DNA from: Streptomyces sp. yr375 | GTDB lineage: Bacteria; Actinomycetota; Actinomycetes; Streptomycetales; Streptomycetaceae | Assembly (NCBI RefSeq): GCF_900110755.1 | Contig: NZ_FOFF01000039.1 | Coordinates: 23,016-87,015 of the forward strand | Reading direction: 5' to 3' | Length of the DNA: 64,000 nt | Shown here: positions 18,645-26,574 of the stretch, piece by piece | How the letters are laid out: every line of letters begins with the position of its first letter | Numbering within the stretch: the stretch's first letter is position 1 | Made by a program: the position numbers and the translations under genes | Notes under the pieces: generated by a model | What the model was told of the DNA's origin: nothing | The model's database searches: none | Seen by the model: the letters and a program-made list of their open reading frames with translations, nothing else

Positions 18645-18904
18645 GCTGATCGTCTCCCCATCTGGTCCATCTGGTCCATCTGTCCCGCCGGGCCGCTCGC
18701 GCGGTCTCGGCCGGCGTCGCCCGCTCGGTCCGGTCCGGTCCGGTCACCCACGCTATCCACGGCCCCGGGCCCGCGCTTCTCGAATACTGATCGGTGCGGC
18801 GGCGTTCAGGTTCGGACAGCGGCGGCCAGTAAGCGACAACGCGGGGCGCGGCCGGGCCAAAGGCGCTGAGATGGCCTGATTCGTCGTGCGGGATGAGGTG
18901 GAAG

Positions 18905-20932
18905 ATGGCCGATGTGATGCGGGCGGAATCTGCGCGGCGCGCGGGGTCGGGGGCCGACGCTGCCAACCAGGGTGTGAAGCAGAGTGCGAAACGGAGCGTG
19001 AAGCGCAAGCCTGAGCAGAAACGGTGCGCCTGTGGGGCGCCCGCCCCCGCCGCGCCGCAGGAAGGTGCCGTGGGCGGGGCCGAGGAGCGGTTCCGGGGGC
19101 TGCTGGAGGCGGCGCCGGACGCCATGGTGATCGTCGACGACACGGGCATCATCAAGCTCGTCAACGCCCAGACCGAGGCCCTGTTCGGGCACGGCCGCGA
19201 GGAGCTGCTCGGCCGCCCGGTCGAGCTGCTGATCCCGCACCGTTTCCACGACCAGCACACCGCGCACCGGCGCGGGTACACGGCCAACCGCCAGGTGCGG
19301 CCGATGGGTGCCGGACTCGAGCTGCACGGTCTGCGCAAGGACGGCACCGAGTTCCCGGTCGAGATCAGCCTGAGCCCGCTGGAGACCGCGGACGGGCTGC
19401 TGGTGTCGGCGGCGGTGCGCGACGTCAGCGACCGCAAGGCGGCCGAGGCGCGGATCAACGAACTCGCCGCGCTCGTGGAGTCGTCCCAGGACGCGATCCT
19501 CGCCAAGACCCTCGACGGGTACATCACGTACTGGAACGCGGCGGCGCAGCGCCTGTACGGCTACACCGCCGACGAGGCCATCGGCCGGCACGTGTCGATG
19601 CTGGCCCCGCCGGAGCTGCGGGGCGAGGTCCGCGAGCTACTCAAGCGGCTGCGGCACGCCGAGAAGGTCGAGCACTACGAGACGCTGCGGCTGACCAGCA
19701 CCGGGGCGCTGCTGGACGTGGACGTCACGCTGTGGCCGACCCGGGACACGCGCGGCACCGTCGTCGGGGCGTGCGCGATCGTGCGGGACATCAGCGACCG
19801 CAAGCGCGCCGAGGCCGAACTCACGGCCCTGTACGAGCAGCAGCGGCACATCGCGCTGACGCTCCAGCGCAGTCTGATGGGCACCCCGCCCGACCTGCCC
19901 GGGCTGGCCACCGCCAGCCGCTACCGGCCCGCCACCCAGGGCGCCGGGGTGGGCGGCGACTGGTTCGACCTGATTCCGCTGGGCGCGGACCGGGTGGGTG
20001 TGCTGATAGGCGACGTGATGGGCCGCGGGCTCGAAGCCGCCGCCGTGATGGGCCAGTTGAGGTCGGCCGCGCACGCACTGGCCAAGACCGGGATGCAGCC
20101 ACGGCAGTTGATGCGGGCGCTGGACACCTGCGTCGCCGACCTCGACGTCCCGGACCAGCTCGTCACCTGCTGCTATCTGGTGATCGCCCCGGACACGGGC
20201 ACGGTGACGGTCTGTTCGGCGGGGCATCTGCCGGTGCTGGTCGCCGGGGTGGGCAACCGCGTGAGCGCCCTGCCCTGTCCGGTCAACACCCCGCTCGGCG
20301 TGGGCGACGTCGTGTACGAGGAGTCCAGTTCGGAGATACCGCCGGGCGCCACGCTGGTGCTCTACACGGACGGCATGATCGAGACGCCGGGCAGTGACAT
20401 CGAGGTGCGGATCGGTGAACTGACGGTGCTGCTGGAGGAGTTGTTCGTCGGCACGCCGTGTCTGGAGGCGGCGGCGGACCATGTCCTGGCGGGTCTGCTG
20501 CCGGACTCGGACGGCCACAACGACGATGTCACCCTGCTGCTCGCGCAGTTGCCGGCCGCGCCGCTGGCCGCCGTCACCACCCACCTCCCGGCGGTCCCGG
20601 CGTCGGTGCCGGAGGGGCGGGCCTTTCTGCACCGGGCGCTGGCCTCGTGGAACTGTACGGACAGCGCCGACGACGCGCTCCTGCTGCTGTCGGAGACGCT
20701 GACGAACGCCGTCCAGCACGCCGAGGGCCCGGTCGGCGTGCATCTGCACCGCACGGCGACCGATCTCACGGTCGAGGTGAGCGACCGCAGCCCGCAACTC
20801 CCCCAGCCGCGGCTGGCGGTCGAGGGCGAGGAGTCGGGCCGCGGCCTGGTCCTGGTCCGTGCCCTCGCCGCCAGTTGGGGGGTACGGCCGACGGACGAGG
20901 GCAAGACGACGTGGTTCACGCTGAGGCTGTGA
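18905..20932 (+). CDS. PAS-PAS-SpoIIE phosphatase-ATPase regulator
   Basis: 675 aa, ATG 18905 with GAGGTGGAAG upstream. Domains: basic/Ala N-tail, PAS ~60-180 (RFRGLLEAAPDAMVIVDDTG), PAS ~185-310 (LVESSQDAILAKTLDG), PP2C/SpoIIE phosphatase ~330-540 with metal-binding Asp residues in GVGGDWFD and LIGDVMGRG and HNDDVTLLL at its end, then a HATPase_c ~560-675 (LLSETLTNAVQHAEG, RGLVLVRALAASW). Such proteins dephosphorylate anti-sigma-factor antagonists and may also act as anti-sigma kinases in stress sigma pathways. The last 17 bp overlap the convergent ATP-grasp gene. Confidence 0.9.
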   Translation: MADVMRAESARRAGSGADAANQGVKQSAKRSVKRKPEQKRCACGAPAPAAPQEGAVGGAEERFRGLLEAAPDAMVIVDDTGIIKLVNAQTEALFGHGREELLGRPVELLIPHRFHDQHTAHRRGYTANRQVRPMGAGLELHGLRKDGTEFPVEISLSPLETADGLLVSAAVRDVSDRKAAEARINELAALVESSQDAILAKTLDGYITYWNAAAQRLYGYTADEAIGRHVSMLAPPELRGEVRELLKRLRHAEKVEHYETLRLTSTGALLDVDVTLWPTRDTRGTVVGACAIVRDISDRKRAEAELTALYEQQRHIALTLQRSLMGTPPDLPGLATASRYRPATQGAGVGGDWFDLIPLGADRVGVLIGDVMGRGLEAAAVMGQLRSAAHALAKTGMQPRQLMRALDTCVADLDVPDQLVTCCYLVIAPDTGTVTVCSAGHLPVLVAGVGNRVSALPCPVNTPLGVGDVVYEESSSEIPPGATLVLYTDGMIETPGSDIEVRIGELTVLLEELFVGTPCLEAAADHVLAGLLPDSDGHNDDVTLLLAQLPAAPLAAVTTHLPAVPASVPEGRAFLHRALASWNCTDSADDALLLLSETLTNAVQHAEGPVGVHLHRTATDLTVEVSDRSPQLPQPRLAVEGEESGRGLVLVRALAASWGVRPTDEGKTTWFTLRL

Positions 20933-21893
20933 GCCCCCGGTGCGGGCCGCCGCCGGCCAGCGCGAAGGCGTCGAGGTGCGCCTGGACGTAGGGCACGGCC
21001 ACGGCCTTCAGTTCGAGTTCGCCGTCGACGAACGCGGGCTGCACGTTCACCTCGAAGACGACCCCGCCGTTCTCCACCGCGAGGTCGACGCCGGCGAACG
21101 GCAGTCCGACCGACGCGGTGGCGGCGACGGCGAGTTCGGCGAGCCGGGGCGGCAGGTCCGGCGGGGCGATGTGGACGGCGGTGGCGCCCTGGCAGGTGTT
21201 GCAGGGGGTGTCGGGGGCGGGCTGGAGGTGCTCGCGGGCGTGCACGACACGGTCGCCGAGGACGAAGACGCGGAACTGGTGGCGCCGGCCGTCGGCGGTG
21301 AAGTTGCCGGCGTCGCGGGAGAGCAGCCAGTCGGTGTCGCGTTCGGCGTAGTAGGCGGCGGCGTCCGCCAGTTGGGCGGGGGTGGTGACGTGGAAGGTGT
21401 CGTTGCCGCCGGTGCCGACGACGGGCCGGGCCCAGGTGTCGCGGCCGAGCCGGTCGAAGATGCCGGCCGCTTCCGCGAGGGTGGGCCGGGACAGTACCGC
21501 GGTCTCCATCTGGGCGACGCCGTCGCGCAGGAAGCGTTCGACGGTGAGGTTCTTCTCGGTGGCGGTCCGCCAGGCGTCGGGTCCGGCGGCGAGCGTCACC
21601 ACGTCGTGGCTCTCCAGGAGCTCCTGGAAGCCGGCGAGGGCCCGCCGGTGGTGCGGCGGGATCTCGTAGAGCAGGACGACGTCGGGTACGAAGTCCAGGC
21701 GCTCTTCTGGGACTTGGAGCCGTAACCGGCCGCCGTCGCGGACGCCCCGGCCGGTGTTGCCGGTCGCGAAGTGCCGGGAGTCGATCCGGACGGGCGGGGC
21801 GCCGGTGAGCAGTTCGACGGCCTCGGCGAGGTACTCACGGCAGCCTTCGGGCGAGGTGGGGTCGGCGATCAGGGCGATGCACGGTCGGGACAC
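20916..21893 (-). CDS. ATP-grasp protein, RimK/glutathione-synthetase-like
   Basis: 325 aa from a GTG at 21893 with GGAGG 8 nt upstream. The N-terminal ~100 residues form a pre-ATP-grasp domain (PCIALIADPTSPEGCREYLAEAVELL). The ATP-grasp core includes WARPVVGTGGNDTFHVTTPAQL (Gly-rich loop) and GVDLAVENGGVVFEVNVQPAF, in which Asp, Glu and Asn bind the magnesium ions. A CNTCQG Cys pair sits between them, where RimK-like ligases have their central beta-region. A carboxylate-amine ligase is likely; its substrates are unknown. The nearby phosphoketolase is on the same strand but 472 bp away, so they are not an operon. Confidence 0.8.
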   Translation of the reverse strand: MSRPCIALIADPTSPEGCREYLAEAVELLTGAPPVRIDSRHFATGNTGRGVRDGGRLRLQVPEERLDFVPDVVLLYEIPPHHRRALAGFQELLESHDVVTLAAGPDAWRTATEKNLTVERFLRDGVAQMETAVLSRPTLAEAAGIFDRLGRDTWARPVVGTGGNDTFHVTTPAQLADAAAYYAERDTDWLLSRDAGNFTADGRRHQFRVFVLGDRVVHAREHLQPAPDTPCNTCQGATAVHIAPPDLPPRLAELAVAATASVGLPFAGVDLAVENGGVVFEVNVQPAFVDGELELKAVAVPYVQAHLDAFALAGGGPHRGLTASA

Positions 21894-22365
21894 AGCGGCC
21901 TCCAGTGGCTCTCGACTGGCTCTCGACGCGCGCTCGTACCGCGTGCGGCCCTCGCGCGGCCCGAGCGGTGTCACGGATGGTGCCTGTCGCGCGGGTGGTC
22001 GTCACACTCGTCGCACTCGTCGCCCGGGGAGCCGCGCCGGTGTACGGGGCTGGTGTGCGGGCTCGCGCACGCGGCTCGGTGCACGGGCTCGGTTGTGCGG
22101 GGCTCGGTTGTGCGGGGCCGTCCCGGGTCCGGACGGGTGCCGGGTGGGGACGAGGACGACGGGTGACCACAGGTGGGACGAGCGGGTGGGGCGAGCGGGT
22201 GGGACGGTGCCCAGCCTCGCCGGATCCGCGCGCAGGGCTGGCCGACCACTGTAGGCACCCGGCGGGACGCCGTGCCAGGGCGCACGACGGCCCGTCTTCT
22301 GCCCCTCCTTCTGCGCCGTCCGCCCCGGTCCGTGCGCCCTGTCCGGTCATCGGTGAGCTGCCGTC
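21894..22365. repeat. Intergenic region with short tandem repeats
   Basis: 472 bp without a convincing gene. It contains a 15-bp tandem repeat of GGGCTCGGTTGTGCG (two copies at 22085-22114), a repeat of GCGAGCGGGTGGG-like units at ~22176-22206 and shorter ones (CTCTCGAC, ACTCGTCGC). Probably low-complexity spacer between the phosphoketolase stop and the ATP-grasp gene. Confidence 0.5.
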
Positions 22366-24750
22366 TCAGCCGTCCCAGACCCACTCCGTGACCTCGGGAA
22401 GGTCGGTGCCGTGCTCGCGGATCCAGGCCTGGTGGCGGGTGCGGACGTCCGCCATCTGCTGGCGTACGGTGGCGGCGCGCGCGGCGAGGCCGGGGACGCG
22501 GTCGATGACGTCCATGACGAGGCGGTAGCGGTCGAGGTCGTTGCGGACGACCATGTCGAACGGCGTGGTCGTGGTGCCGATCTCCTTGTAGCCGCGCACA
22601 TGCAGGTTGCGGTGGCCGGTGCGGCGGTAGGCGAGGCGGTGGATGAGCCAGGGGTAGCCGTGGTAGGCGAAGATCACCGGTTTGTCGGGGGTGAACAGGC
22701 CGTCGTACTCGAAGTCGCCCATGCCGTGCGGGTGTTCCTCGCTCGGCAACAGGCGGGCGATGTCGACGACGTTGACGACGCGCACCGCGAGCTCGGGGAG
22801 GTCGCGGCGCAGCAACTGGGCGGCGGCCAGCACCTCTTGGGTCGGTACGTCGCCCGCGCAGCCGAGGACCACGTCGGGTTCGTGGCTGCCGTCCTCGGTA
22901 CCGGCCCAGTCCCAGACGCCCGCGCCCCGCGCGCAGTGGCCGCGGGCCTGGTCCATCGACAGCCAGTCGAAGCACGGCTGCTTCCCGGCCACGATGACGT
23001 TGACGTGGTCACGGCTGCGCAGCGCGTGATCGGCCACCGCCAGCAGGGTGTTGGCGTCCGGCGGCAGATAGACCCGCACGACTTCCGGGCTCTTGTTGAG
23101 GACGTGGTCGACGAAACCGGGGTCCTGGTGGGAGAAACCGTTGTGGTCCTGACGCCAGACATGCGATGTGAGCAGGTAGTTGAGGGAGGCGACGGGTGCG
23201 CGCCAGGCCAGTTTCCGGGTGACGCGCAGCCACTTGACGTGCTGGTTGACCATCGAGTCGACGATGTGCGCGAACGCCTCGTAGCAGGAGAACAGTCCGT
23301 GACGGCCCGTCAGAAGATAGCCCTCCAGCCAGCCCTGACAGGTGTGTTCGGAGAGAATCTCGAGCACCCGGCCGTGCCGGTCGAGGTGCTCGTCGACCTG
23401 GAGGGTCTGTGCCTGCCAGGCCTTGCCGGTGGCGCCGTAGACGGCCTGAAGCCGGTTGGAGGCGGTCTCGTCGGGGCCGACGAGACGGAAGTCGCGCCGG
23501 TCGGCGGTAGCGCGCATGACGTCCTCGATCAACTCGCCCAGTACGCCGGTGGGTTCGTGCCGGGTGGTGCCGGGTTTGTCGACCGGGACGGCGTGCGAGT
23601 CCAGGTCGGGCAAAGGGAGTTCACGCAGGCGCAGGCCGCCGTTGGCGTGCGGGGTGGCACCGAGGCGGCGGGTGCCGTCGGGGATCCAGGCGAGCACGTC
23701 GAGGCGCGGGCGGCCGTGCTCGTCGAAGAGTTCTTCGGGCCGGTAGGAGCGCAGCCAGGCCTCCAGTTGGCGCAGGTGTTCGGGGTTGTCGCGGACGGCG
23801 GACAGCGGCACCTGATGGGAGCGCCAGGTGCCCTCGACGGGCAGGCCGTCGACGTGGGCGGGGCCGGTCCAGCCCTTCGGGGTGCGCAGCACGATCACCG
23901 GCCAGCGGGGGCGTTCGCCGCTGCCGTCCTCGCGGGCGGCGCGCTGGAGGGCGGCGACGCGGTCCAGGGCGGTGTCCATGGCCTGCGCCATGGCGCGGTG
24001 GACGGCGTTCGGCTCGTCGCCTGTGACATGGATCGGGTCGTGGCCGTAGCCGCGCAGCAGCTCGTCCAGCTCGGGTTCGGGGATCCGGGCCAGCACCGCC
24101 GGGTTGGCGATCTTGTAGCCGTTGAGGTGCAGGATCGGCAGCACGGCCCCGTCGTGCACCGGGTCCAGGAACTTGTTGGAGTGCCAGGAGGCGGCCAGCG
24201 GCCCGGTCTCGGCCTCACCGTCGCCGATCACGCAGGCGACCAGGAGGTCGGGGTTGTCGAAGGCGGCGCCGTAGGCGTGGGAGAGGGAGTAGCCGAGTTC
24301 GCCGCCCTCGTGGATCGAGCCGGGCGTCTCGGGCGCGACGTGGCTGGGCACACCGCCCGGGAACGAGAACTGCCGGAACAGCCGGGCCATACCGGGGGCG
24401 TCCCGGGTGACGTCCGGGTACGTCTCGGTGTAGGAGCCCTCCAGCCAGGAGTTGGCGACCACGGCCGGACCGCCGTGCCCAGGCCCCCAGACGCACAGGG
24501 CGTTCAGGTCACGGGTGCGGATGACGCGGTTGAGGTGCGTGTACACCAGGTTCAGCCCGGGCGAGGTGCCCCAGTGGCCCAGCAGCCTCGGCTTGATGTG
24601 CTCGGGCCGCAGCGGTTCGGTGAGCAGCGGGTTGGCCATGAGGTGGATCTGGCCGACGGCCAGGTAGTTCGCGGCGCGCCAGTGGGCGTGCAGCGTCCTG
24701 AGCTCGTCGTCGGTGAGCCGGGCGGACGTCCCTTGCGGGTCGACGGACAT
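22366..24750 (-). CDS. xfp: Phosphoketolase (xylulose-5-phosphate/fructose-6-phosphate)
   Basis: 794 aa, full family length, ATG 24750 with GGAAGGG upstream. It cleaves xylulose 5-phosphate (and often fructose 6-phosphate) to acetyl phosphate plus a shorter sugar phosphate, using thiamine diphosphate and Mg. Seen: the N-terminal LGHWGTSPGLN and GPGHGGPAVVANSWLEGSYTETYP phosphate-binding blocks, the ThDP motif GDGEAETGPLAASWHSNKF, and the SCYEAF...HQDPGFVDH pyrimidine-domain residues. The RpiB-like gene lies 143 bp upstream on the same strand, suggesting a pentose-phosphate shunt to acetyl phosphate. A truncated paralogue occurs at 5709-5930. Confidence 0.95.
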   Translation of the reverse strand: MSVDPQGTSARLTDDELRTLHAHWRAANYLAVGQIHLMANPLLTEPLRPEHIKPRLLGHWGTSPGLNLVYTHLNRVIRTRDLNALCVWGPGHGGPAVVANSWLEGSYTETYPDVTRDAPGMARLFRQFSFPGGVPSHVAPETPGSIHEGGELGYSLSHAYGAAFDNPDLLVACVIGDGEAETGPLAASWHSNKFLDPVHDGAVLPILHLNGYKIANPAVLARIPEPELDELLRGYGHDPIHVTGDEPNAVHRAMAQAMDTALDRVAALQRAAREDGSGERPRWPVIVLRTPKGWTGPAHVDGLPVEGTWRSHQVPLSAVRDNPEHLRQLEAWLRSYRPEELFDEHGRPRLDVLAWIPDGTRRLGATPHANGGLRLRELPLPDLDSHAVPVDKPGTTRHEPTGVLGELIEDVMRATADRRDFRLVGPDETASNRLQAVYGATGKAWQAQTLQVDEHLDRHGRVLEILSEHTCQGWLEGYLLTGRHGLFSCYEAFAHIVDSMVNQHVKWLRVTRKLAWRAPVASLNYLLTSHVWRQDHNGFSHQDPGFVDHVLNKSPEVVRVYLPPDANTLLAVADHALRSRDHVNVIVAGKQPCFDWLSMDQARGHCARGAGVWDWAGTEDGSHEPDVVLGCAGDVPTQEVLAAAQLLRRDLPELAVRVVNVVDIARLLPSEEHPHGMGDFEYDGLFTPDKPVIFAYHGYPWLIHRLAYRRTGHRNLHVRGYKEIGTTTTPFDMVVRNDLDRYRLVMDVIDRVPGLAARAATVRQQMADVRTRHQAWIREHGTDLPEVTEWVWDG

Positions 24751-24841
24751 CTCGGGTTCCCTTCCGGACCAGGACCGCTCGGAGGTGCGGACCGATCGAT
24801 CCGTACCTCCCACCCTCGCCCGCCCGCCGGGTGCCCCGCCC

Positions 24842-24855
24842 GGGCCGAGCGACCC
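24842..24855. promoter_or_regulatory. DosR/OsdR-like dyad upstream of phosphoketolase
   Basis: GGGCCGAGCGACCC, 92 bp upstream of the phosphoketolase ATG; GGRCC-N4-GNCCC shape as at 9748. If real it would place the phosphoketolase in the same stress regulon. Inferred. Confidence 0.3.
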
Positions 24856-24893
24856 GTACGGCGCAACGGAGCCGTCCGTAAGGGCGCGGCGCG

Positions 24894-25355
24894 CTACGCG
24901 TGCGAGCCGGTCCTGCCGGTGTCGAGACCGCTGACGTGGGCCACGTTCCGCCGGTCCTCGGCGTCCCCGCTCGCCTCGGCGGCGAACCAGGCGCCCAGGA
25001 TCTCCTTGAGCAGCGGCTCGGAGGTCAGGCGCAGGCCGAGGGCGAGGACGTTGGCGTCGTTCCAGCGGCGGGCGCCGTCGGCGGTGTAGGCGTCGGTGCA
25101 CAGGGCGGCCCGGACGCCGGGCACCTTGTTCGCGGCGATCGACGCGCCGGTGCCGGTCCAGCAGCACACCACGGCCTGCTCCGAGGTCCCGTCGGCCACA
25201 TCCCGGGCCGCCGCCTCCGAACACACCGCCCACTGCGGATCGTCACCGGGCCGCAGCGCCCCGTACGGCACGACATCGTGCCCGCGCCCCCGCAACTCCG
25301 CGACGAGAGCCCGCGCCACTGGTTCGTCCATGTCCGAGGAAACGGAGATCCGCAT
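24894..25355 (-). CDS. RpiB/LacAB-type sugar-phosphate isomerase
   Basis: 153 aa from MRISVSSDMDEPVARALVAEL. The RpiB/LacA/LacB fold is shown by the N-terminal SSDMDEP loop (SDHAG in classical RpiB) and CCWTGTGASIAANKVPGVRAALC, where the Cys and Gly-Thr-Gly line the active site. NDANVLALGLRL matches the conserved NDANVL block. Classical enzymes interconvert ribose 5-phosphate and ribulose 5-phosphate. The Asp-His pair (SDHAG) is altered to SDMDEP here, as in a divergent actinobacterial branch, so the substrate may differ. It lies upstream of xfp on the same strand. Confidence 0.85.
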   Translation of the reverse strand: MRISVSSDMDEPVARALVAELRGRGHDVVPYGALRPGDDPQWAVCSEAAARDVADGTSEQAVVCCWTGTGASIAANKVPGVRAALCTDAYTADGARRWNDANVLALGLRLTSEPLLKEILGAWFAAEASGDAEDRRNVAHVSGLDTGRTGSHA

Positions 25356-25504
25356 ACCGGCGAGCCTACTGAGCGAGGACGCCTGCTGTCGCCCCAAGCA
25401 GCCACTCTGCGCGGTCACCGGGGGTGCGGGCGAGCGGATGATCGTCGCCGCCCGCGCGCGGTGGACCGAGGGGGGCTTCCGGTGCGTGGCTGGTCGACCG
25501 GGGT

Positions 25505-25744
25505 GTGGAGCATCTGCGGCCGGCCAGCCGGAGCGGCCCGGCCGCAGCCGGTGCCGGGGAACTGGTCGCCGAGCTGACCGCGTCCGATGCCCGTGCGATG
25601 GCGGTGGCATGCGACATCGCCGACCGCGTCTTCCACCACGAACTCACCGAACCGGTGCGGGCGTTGGCACGAGCGCGGCGCGTGCCGACGTATCCCCCGC
25701 GCGACGGTGTGACTCACTCCGAAGTCCTCCTCACCGCTGACTGA
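25505..25744 (+). CDS. Hypothetical short ORF, uncertain
   Basis: 79 codons from a GTG. About 78% of third positions are G or C and the composition is protein-like (ELTASDARAMAVACDIADRVFHHEL), but I recognise no family and see no good ribosome site. The frame remains open upstream without a better start, so it could be the remnant of a larger gene. It occupies part of the 520-bp gap between rpiB and the next gene. Confidence 0.3.
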   Translation: MEHLRPASRSGPAAAGAGELVAELTASDARAMAVACDIADRVFHHELTEPVRALARARRVPTYPPRDGVTHSEVLLTAD

Positions 25745-25878
25745 TCGATGGCCCTGGCAGTGACAACGACAGCGATAGCGACAGCGATCGTGTCAACGCC
25801 GAGAGGCAGCTTCCGCTGCGACAGGGGTCGACAACAAGCCCGCCCGGCACTGTCAGTGGGCTCGTTTAGCCTGCGCTC

Positions 25879-26415
25879 ATGAGTGAGACGACCACCGACG
25901 ACCGCCGTTTCCCGCCCGCCCTCGCCGAGGTGGCCGCGGCGGATTTCCCCTACGACGACGGCGAGGGCTACGACTTCGAGCCGTACGACGCCTTCGACTC
26001 GGCCGAGGAGACCACCGACTGGCTGCGCCAGTGGACCGGCGACCACGAGCTCGACGCGGGCGCCTACCGGGTGTTCGGGCAGGACGGCACCGGCGGGCTC
26101 GCCGCCCTCTGGTGTGTGCGGCCGGGGCTGCCGCTGACCGAGCAGCCGGTGGTGTTCCTGGGCTCGGAGGGCGAGTGCGGGGTGGTCGCCGCGAACCTGT
26201 CCGACTTCCTGTGGGTGCTGGCCGACGGCCTCGGCCCGATGGAGGCCGTGACCTACCCCGACCACGACGCGCGTCCGAGGCCGGCACTCGCCGCACTCGC
26301 CGCACTGGCCGCGCGCCACGCCACCACCCCGCGCCGCCCCGCCCGGGTCCTCATCGCCGAGGCGAGGAGCGAGTTCCCGTCGTTCGAGGAGGACATCCTC
26401 GCGCTGTGCCGCTAG
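25879..26415 (+). CDS. Hypothetical protein, SUKH-like
   Basis: 178 aa, ATG 25879. Acidic N-terminus rich in Asp, Glu and Tyr (DFPYDDGEGYDFEPYDAFD). The middle segment GGLAALWCVRPGLPLTEQPVVFLGSEGECGVVAANLSDFLWVLADG has the shape of SMI1/KNR4-type domains seen in many Streptomyces proteins, with a solvent-exposed strand pair and LxxFLxxLA helix. An Ala-rich helix (ALAALAALAARHA) follows. No signal or membrane segment. Assignment to SUKH is tentative; the function is unknown. Confidence 0.7.
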   Translation: MSETTTDDRRFPPALAEVAAADFPYDDGEGYDFEPYDAFDSAEETTDWLRQWTGDHELDAGAYRVFGQDGTGGLAALWCVRPGLPLTEQPVVFLGSEGECGVVAANLSDFLWVLADGLGPMEAVTYPDHDARPRPALAALAALAARHATTPRRPARVLIAEARSEFPSFEEDILALCR

Positions 26416-26525
26416 CGACCTCACCCGCGATCGACGTGAGGGCCCGTTGCCGTACCGACGCTTCGCGGAGCGGCCGTCGTGCACGGTTATGGACGCCGTG
26501 GCCGGTGCTGACCTAAGGTGCGCGG

Positions 26526-26537
26526 GAAAGCGCTTTC
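26526..26537. promoter_or_regulatory. LacI-family-type operator upstream of GH115 gene
   Basis: Perfect 12-bp palindrome GAAAGCGCTTTC with a central CpG, the form recognised by LacI/GalR-family sugar regulators. It lies 38-49 bp before the chosen GH115 start, suitable for repression. The cognate regulator is not next to it. Confidence 0.5.
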
Positions 26538-26574
26538 TAGCATGGTCATGCCAGTGCCTAGTCCGGGAGCGTCG

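Noticed and set aside
22085..22206. Short tandem repeats as a CRISPR-like array
   Set aside because: Only two or three copies of 13-15 bp units without spacers; not a CRISPR array.
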